From the NCBI GenBank assembly GCA_008015835.1, contig SSGH01000003.1, forward strand, positions 1 through 64,000: a DNA stretch of 64,000 nucleotides, read 5' to 3'. Below, in pieces: positions 59,863 through 64,000 of the stretch; position 1 is the first letter of the stretch; each line of letters begins with the position of its first letter. The DNA comes from Lysobacter sp. (GTDB lineage Bacteria > Pseudomonadota > Gammaproteobacteria > Xanthomonadales > Xanthomonadaceae). The notes under the pieces are model-generated. The model had not been told where the DNA came from. It worked only from the letters and a program-made list of their open reading frames with translations, and ran no database searches. A program made the translations under genes and the position numbers.

Positions 59863-61380
59863 ATGACCAATCCTCTCTACGACCGTTTGTTCGCGCCACT
59901 GTCGACCCGGACGCAAGGGCTGTTGCGGATGCCCGACGGCGCCGTCGTTTCGGGCGTGGAGTTTCTCGCGGGCGTGCATCGCGCGGCGTCGGCATTGCGC
60001 ACGCTCGGCGTGCGCGCCGGCGATCGCGTGGCGGTGCAAGTCGCGAAAACGCCCGAAGCGCTCGCCGTCTACGGCGCGGCTGCGGTTGTCGGCGCGGTGT
60101 TCCTGCCGCTCAACACGGCCTATACGCCGGCCGAAATCGAATATTTCGTCGGCGATGCCGAACCGACCGTGCTGCTGGTCGACCCCGCCAAGCGCGATGC
60201 GCTCGCGCCGATCGCCGCGCGCCACGGTGCAGCGGTACGAACGCTGGATGCGCAGGGCCGCGGCAGTTTTCGCGACCTGTGCGATGCGCAGCCCGACGAC
60301 ATCGCGATCGAACCGCGCGATGCGAACGACCTCGCTGCCTTGCTGTACACCTCCGGCACCACCGGTCGCTCGAAGGGCGCGATGCTCAGCCACGGCAATC
60401 TACTGTCGAACGCCGAGGCCCTGGCGCGGGAATGGCGGTTCCGCGCCGACGATACGCTGCTGCACGCGCTGCCGATTTTCCACACGCATGGTTTGTTCGT
60501 CGCCAGCAACGTGAGCTTGCTCAGCGGCGCGTCGATGCTGTTTTTGCCGGGGTTCGATCTCGATGCCGTTCTGCGCCTGTTGCCGCAGGCCACGGTGCTG
60601 ATGGGCGTGCCCACGTTCTACACGCGTTTGTTGGACGATGCGCGGTTCGATCGCGCCGCGGCCGCGCATATGCGTCTGTTCGTCTCGGGTTCCGCGCCGC
60701 TGCTCGCCGAAACGCACCGCGCGTTCGAAGCCCGCACCGCGCATCGCATCCTCGAACGCTACGGCATGACCGAAACCAACATGAACACGTCCAATCCTTA
60801 CGAAGGCGAGCGCCGCGCCGGCACGGTCGGCAAACCTTTGCCGGGCGTGGAGGTGCGCGTGGTCGATGCCGCGAGCGGCGCGGCGTTGCCCGCGGGCGAG
60901 ACCGGCAGCGTCGAAGTGCGCGGCCCCAACGTGTTTCAGGGCTATTGGCGCATGCCGGAGAAAACCCGCGAAGAATTCCGCGACGACGGCTTCTTCATCA
61001 CCGGCGACCTCGGCCGCTTCGACGACGAGGGCTATCTCGCGCTGGTCGGCCGCGGCAAGGATCTGATCATCACCGGCGGCTACAACGTGTATCCGAAAGA
61101 AATCGAATTGCTGCTGGACGAACAGCCCGGCGTGCTGGAATCCGCGGTCATCGGCGTGCCGCATCCCGACTTCGGCGAAGCCGTGTTCGCGGTCTTGGTG
61201 CCGCAACCCGGCGCGCGCATCGACCTCGACGCCATCGACGCCGTGCTGCGCGAACGCTTGGCGGGTTACAAACGCCCGAAGGCCGCGGAGATCGTCGCCG
61301 AATTGCCGCGCAACACGATGGGGAAGGTGCAGAAGAATCTGCTGCGGGATCGATTCGGCGGGCGGTTCGTCAACGCTTGA
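59863..61380 (+). CDS. matB: Malonyl-CoA synthetase (MatB-type AMP-forming ligase)
   Basis: A 505-residue ANL-family ligase that activates a carboxylate with ATP and CoA. The P-loop is LLYTSGTTGRSKGAMLSH, and ILERYGMTETNMNTSNPYEG plus GYWRMPEKTREEFRDDGFF match the MatB malonyl-CoA synthetases closely; the catalytic lysine is in LPRNTMGKVQKNLL. It should make malonyl-CoA from malonate in the cytoplasm. MatA or MatC is not nearby. The ATG at 59863 begins MTNPLYDRLFAPL; the upstream frame is not protein-like. Confidence 0.9.
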   Translation: MTNPLYDRLFAPLSTRTQGLLRMPDGAVVSGVEFLAGVHRAASALRTLGVRAGDRVAVQVAKTPEALAVYGAAAVVGAVFLPLNTAYTPAEIEYFVGDAEPTVLLVDPAKRDALAPIAARHGAAVRTLDAQGRGSFRDLCDAQPDDIAIEPRDANDLAALLYTSGTTGRSKGAMLSHGNLLSNAEALAREWRFRADDTLLHALPIFHTHGLFVASNVSLLSGASMLFLPGFDLDAVLRLLPQATVLMGVPTFYTRLLDDARFDRAAAAHMRLFVSGSAPLLAETHRAFEARTAHRILERYGMTETNMNTSNPYEGERRAGTVGKPLPGVEVRVVDAASGAALPAGETGSVEVRGPNVFQGYWRMPEKTREEFRDDGFFITGDLGRFDDEGYLALVGRGKDLIITGGYNVYPKEIELLLDEQPGVLESAVIGVPHPDFGEAVFAVLVPQPGARIDLDAIDAVLRERLAGYKRPKAAEIVAELPRNTMGKVQKNLLRDRFGGRFVNA

Positions 61381-61398
61381 GTCTCGATCGGAGCGGGT

Positions 61399-61740
61399 CT
61401 AACTCTCCAACCACGCGAGCCGACGCTGTAGGCGACGGATCGTCGACGCTCGCCCGGGGTTAGGCCCTTTCGCGATGAGGCGCGCGATTTCTTGCCGCAA
61501 CGCGGTTTTCTCGCGATCGCGCACGAGGTAAGCATCCAACTCGCGAGCAGCCTTCTCGGCCGACAACTGCGTGCGCAGGCGTAACCACTCTCGGCTTTTG
61601 CGTTTCGGCGGCACCGGAATTTTGTAGCCGAGATAAGCGCACAACCGCCCGCAGTTCGGGCAGGGCACATCGCCGTCGTATTGCGTATCGCGGCGCACCG
61701 CCGTACGGCACTCGAAACACACCCAAGCCGCCGTGCCCAT
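61399..61740 (-). CDS. Small zinc-ribbon protein of unknown function
   Basis: A 113-residue protein with two cysteine pairs near the N-terminus (CFEC and CPNCG), spaced as in a zinc ribbon, followed by a basic, helical C-terminal part rich in Arg, Lys, Ala and Leu. I do not recognise a family. It lies 11 bases downstream of the HExxH gene on the same strand, so the two may be co-transcribed. Confidence 0.65.
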   Translation of the reverse strand: MGTAAWVCFECRTAVRRDTQYDGDVPCPNCGRLCAYLGYKIPVPPKRKSREWLRLRTQLSAEKAARELDAYLVRDREKTALRQEIARLIAKGPNPGRASTIRRLQRRLAWLES

Positions 61741-61751
61741 TCGTCACGCCC

Positions 61752-62252
61752 TCACTCGCGCAACCACCGCAGCATTTGCGGATAGCGCACCGTCAACGGC
61801 TCCGGCGAAAACCCAGAGGCCGCCGTCATCCCCGCCGCGCACAACCCCTGCAGCCCCGGATACACCCCGAACGCGTACATCTGCAGCAAATCCCGCGACT
61901 TGCCGTTGTACCCGCCCTCGTGGATCAACACCTCCACCGGCAACCCCAACTTGACCGTCGCCGCATACGCCCACGCCATCGCCTCCAACTCCCCAGCGTG
62001 CTCCACATCGAACTCCTCCGCCAAATCGTCGTTCGCCAACGCCCGCAGCGCTGGCGGCAACACCGCCAAATGTCCGGCCTCGTGCAGCAGATCTCCGGGC
62101 CATTTCAATTTCTCTGGATCCACCACCAAGCCGCCGTCGCGGATCATGATGCCGGGGAGGAAGGTGGTGTCCGGCAGCGGCTCTTCGGTGATCGGCAGTC
62201 CGATGCGGGCGATGAAATCGAAGATAAGACGGTAGCGACAAGGGACGGGCAT
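61752..62252 (-). CDS. Putative HExxH metallopeptidase-like protein
   Basis: A 166-residue protein with LLHEAGHLAV, a HExxH zinc motif, and a third possible ligand in the helical region after it (for example HEGGYNGKSRD or EHAGELEAMAW). It resembles small conserved hypothetical gluzincin-like proteins; activity is unproved. The first ATG gives this length. A frame immediately upstream, shifted by one, codes a plausible protein that may be its original N-terminus (62253-62490). Confidence 0.65.
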   Translation of the reverse strand: MPVPCRYRLIFDFIARIGLPITEEPLPDTTFLPGIMIRDGGLVVDPEKLKWPGDLLHEAGHLAVLPPALRALANDDLAEEFDVEHAGELEAMAWAYAATVKLGLPVEVLIHEGGYNGKSRDLLQMYAFGVYPGLQGLCAAGMTAASGFSPEPLTVRYPQMLRWLRE

Positions 62253-62490
62253 CGGTGGGTGTCTTATCGGCTTGTGCTAGCAGTGCTCGCATACTCGGGA
62301 GCGCATCGCGCACCATACGCTCGATTTCTTGCGTGACAATGTCGTAGTAGCGCGCCCCTGCGCCGCGATACTCCGCTCGCAATTTTCTTGTGTCCAACGC
62401 GCCTGCGTCTTCGAGTGCTGCAAGAGAGCGGTTGGAGCTGTCGGAGATGATAGAGGCAAGAAATTCTTCGATTTCGCTGTTGCCAAGCAT
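62253..62490 (-). pseudogene. Possible frameshifted N-terminal part of the HExxH gene
   Basis: A protein-like frame starts MLGNSEIEEFLASIISDSSN with GGAAG five bases before the ATG and reads well to about KTPTDARPL, after which it crosses the HExxH gene out of frame and becomes an arginine/histidine-rich shadow. Either a frameshift split one gene, in a C-rich stretch near 62250, or the upstream frame is a separate gene that lost its stop. Low-confidence call. Confidence 0.4.
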
Positions 62491-62692
62491 ATCTTCCCAC
62501 TTTCGCAACTCGAAGAACGAATGTGATGCGGGGTTTCTTATGCTAGGAATTATTCGTATGAGGATCAACTTGATCTCGCATTACTTTTTGTTAGAAATTT
62601 CAAATATGACGCCAGTTTCTTGATGGTCATGACTCGAGTTTGGCGTTTCTAGACCGGCCGAGTAAAGTGGGTGTACCGGTTTTCTACTGTTT

Positions 62693-63289
62693 TCAAGGCA
62701 AAATGCGTCGATTTAACATGTGTTGCATGATTACCCCAATTGATCGATCTTCAGAGAAGGCCCCGTTCTTTATCATTTCTATAATTGACTCCGGACTGTG
62801 CCATTCTGCGCTTAGAAGCTCCGTATGCTCCGGTTGAGGGCCACTACTTAGAGTGGTAAAAGTATCTATTTGAAAGAAATATAAATCCCATTCAATAGTT
62901 GCGCCAGCGCATGATTTTCTTATAAAAGATGCTGAATTTACTTCGACACCAAGTTCTTCTCTTGCTTCAATCACAACAGATTCTTTCGCTCGCTCAATTA
63001 AATTTCCGCATTCGGAGATGAACTTGAGGTGTTCTGCCTGTGTTTCAAATATTTTCCCGCCGCCAAGCCTGAAATCCCACCGAGAAAGCTCTGATCTATA
63101 TTCACGAAGCAGAAGATACTCTCTATCTCTGTAGACGATAAGTCTGACGCCGGGTGGTCTTCTAGCAACTTCTATAGAGTAGCAAAAGCTGTCATTTCCT
63201 TTGCGAACTTCAAGAGTTCTTGAAACCAAGTCGAGCAAGCGCCCTGCGTACAAGACTTCGTCGCTAACTATTGAGACGGAATCACTCAT
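62693..63289 (-). CDS. NUDIX hydrolase family protein with expanded Nudix loop
   Basis: A 198-residue protein with a Nudix box-like segment: GGGKIFE, then an insertion of about 18 residues, then KESVVIEAREELGVEV. The catalytic Glu and Glu-Glu positions are kept, but the usual Arg before the first Glu is Ile. It should act on a nucleotide- or phosphosugar-diphosphate, if active; substrate is not predictable. Two starts are possible; the ATG at 63289 (MSDSVSIVSDEVLY) is chosen because it begins protein-like sequence and overlaps the upstream gene by eight bases. AT-rich, unlike neighbours. Confidence 0.72.
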   Translation of the reverse strand: MSDSVSIVSDEVLYAGRLLDLVSRTLEVRKGNDSFCYSIEVARRPPGVRLIVYRDREYLLLREYRSELSRWDFRLGGGKIFETQAEHLKFISECGNLIERAKESVVIEAREELGVEVNSASFIRKSCAGATIEWDLYFFQIDTFTTLSSGPQPEHTELLSAEWHSPESIIEMIKNGAFSEDRSIGVIMQHMLNRRILP

Positions 63290-63911
63290 GTCTGAAGTGC
63301 CTATTGAAAGAGGTGCGAATTCGCTGCTCGCAGGCGGGATGCCCGCATCTGTCTGTATTAAGAAGCTTCGGTGATTTGTGATTCTCCACGACTTCAAAAG
63401 ATGAATTGTTGAATATATCGTCAAAGGTCTTTTTTAGCTCATCGCAAAGCGAATGCTGTCCTTCTGAAACTTTAAGCATGCGAGATTTTGCGCCAGACAT
63501 CGCATCGTCATAGTGATTAAAGTAAAGCGTTTTCTTGCCATGATCATTTTCTAGAATGTAGAAACGCCATTCGGCGTCTGTTTCTGAGACATAGAATCGA
63601 ACTGAAATTTTTTCCCCTGTATTTGCGTCTTCGCTGTGTGAATACAAAGTCCAAAGGACTTTAAAAAGATCGTCAATATATTCATCTAGCGTTTTGTGAT
63701 TTGCAATGGCTCTCTTGCTTAAATGCTGAGATTCAAGGCAAGGGTAATGAAGAAGTATTCTTATCTTTCGAGCCTTTTGGCTCTTCTTTTCTAGAATCAG
63801 CTTTTTGAAAACGCCATCATCTTTTAGAAAAAGACCAAAGCCTCGGGTTACTTTGATGTCGAGACAGGTAGAGTGCTGATAATCAGATGATAAAATCTCA
63901 TCTAGTGCCAT
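63282..63911 (-). CDS. Uncharacterised AT-rich protein upstream of the NUDIX gene
   Basis: A 209-residue protein, MALDEILSSDYQHSTCLDIK at the start. The middle (KIRILLHYPCLESQHLSKRA, then ISVRFYVSETDAEWRFYILE) is laid out like PLD-fold sensor domains found behind helix-turn-helix regulators, but no DNA-binding domain is visible, and I cannot name a family. It is coupled to the NUDIX gene by an eight-base overlap. The 89 bases beyond its start hold no recognised feature. Confidence 0.6.
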   Translation of the reverse strand: MALDEILSSDYQHSTCLDIKVTRGFGLFLKDDGVFKKLILEKKSQKARKIRILLHYPCLESQHLSKRAIANHKTLDEYIDDLFKVLWTLYSHSEDANTGEKISVRFYVSETDAEWRFYILENDHGKKTLYFNHYDDAMSGAKSRMLKVSEGQHSLCDELKKTFDDIFNNSSFEVVENHKSPKLLNTDRCGHPACEQRIRTSFNRHFRHE

Positions 63912-64000
63912 TCCTGCCCATAAGCCGCGGAGGTTTGCGACACTGTATAATCGTGCATAAGCCTGAAGACGGCGAGCGTTGAGTATAGCTAAGGCTAAAA

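Larger units (their letters stand above)
62260..64000. other. AT-rich, probably acquired segment
   Basis: From about 62260 to the window end base composition changes sharply: A/T-rich codons, common AT runs, and none of the long antisense open frames seen elsewhere. The two genes here (NUDIX and its partner) use codons unlike the rest of the window. This points to horizontal transfer. The far edge is beyond the window, and no repeat, tRNA or integrase is seen at the near edge. Confidence 0.65.

Noticed and set aside
59469-59870. A 133-residue minus-strand frame in the matB upstream region
   Set aside because: Arg/Ala-rich composition, no motif, no ribosome site; more likely regulatory DNA.
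61744-62568. A 274-residue frame covering the HExxH gene in another phase
   Set aside because: Its first ~80-100 residues look protein-like but the rest is an Arg/His/Gly-rich shadow of the HExxH gene; only the upstream part is listed, as a possible frameshifted fragment.

Overview
The window is a GC-rich bacterial chromosome segment. Gene content and order (an LPS-core cluster ending in waaA followed by a tolC homologue and a pcm-like gene, a glnE/yqjDEK block, and ilv-leu-thr genes) point to a gammaproteobacterium of the Xanthomonadaceae/Lysobacteraceae type. This placement is inferred from gene content; no rRNA or tRNA gene was found to confirm it. Very high third-position GC produces long open antisense frames, which were ignored.

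Layout. 1-5.5 kb: the 3' part of a secreted S9 peptidase, a PLA2-like exported protein and a phytoene-dehydrogenase-like flavoprotein. 5.5-13.1 kb: glnE, a yqjD-yqjE-yqjK-like membrane trio, an ELM1-family gene, a RutE-like nitroreductase, YceI, a GST and a zinc-finger protein. 13.2-21.3 kb: LPS core and lipid A genes (two glycosyltransferases, an O-antigen ligase, LpxL-like and WaaA), then a TolC-family protein and a Pcm-like methyltransferase. 21.6-27.9 kb: a TetR regulator divergent from an RND adaptor/pump pair, then an SDR. 27.9-45.9 kb: on the minus strand, ilvD, ilvC, ilvG, ilvM, ilvE, ilvA, leuA, leuC, leuD, leuB, then thrA, thrB, thrC. Both blocks begin with candidate leader peptides: one rich in Val/Leu/Ile codons before ilvD and one rich in Thr codons before thrA. 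46.3-51.0 kb: a GltD-like iron-sulfur flavoprotein with the two subunits of a 2-oxoacid:ferredoxin oxidoreductase. 51.2-53.3 kb: a TPP riboswitch and thiC. 53.3-56.1 kb: two oxidoreductases. 56.3-59.3 kb: a three-gene redox operon (four-helix b-type cytochrome candidate, DUF3365-like monohaem protein, and a BFD/ferredoxin-reductase/transmembrane/pentahaem fusion). 59.9-62.3 kb: a MatB-type malonyl-CoA synthetase and small uncharacterised genes. From about 62.26 kb to the end the sequence turns visibly AT-rich and carries a NUDIX protein and an unknown partner, which looks acquired.

The most notable items are: (1) the redox operon, whose largest protein joins a cytosolic-type NAD(P)H reductase to a periplasmic-type pentahaem domain through one membrane segment; and (2) a 152-bp palindromic mobile-like element inserted in frame inside thrC, bounded by CTAG, so that the gene stays open with 52 extra codons just before the PLP-lysine motif.
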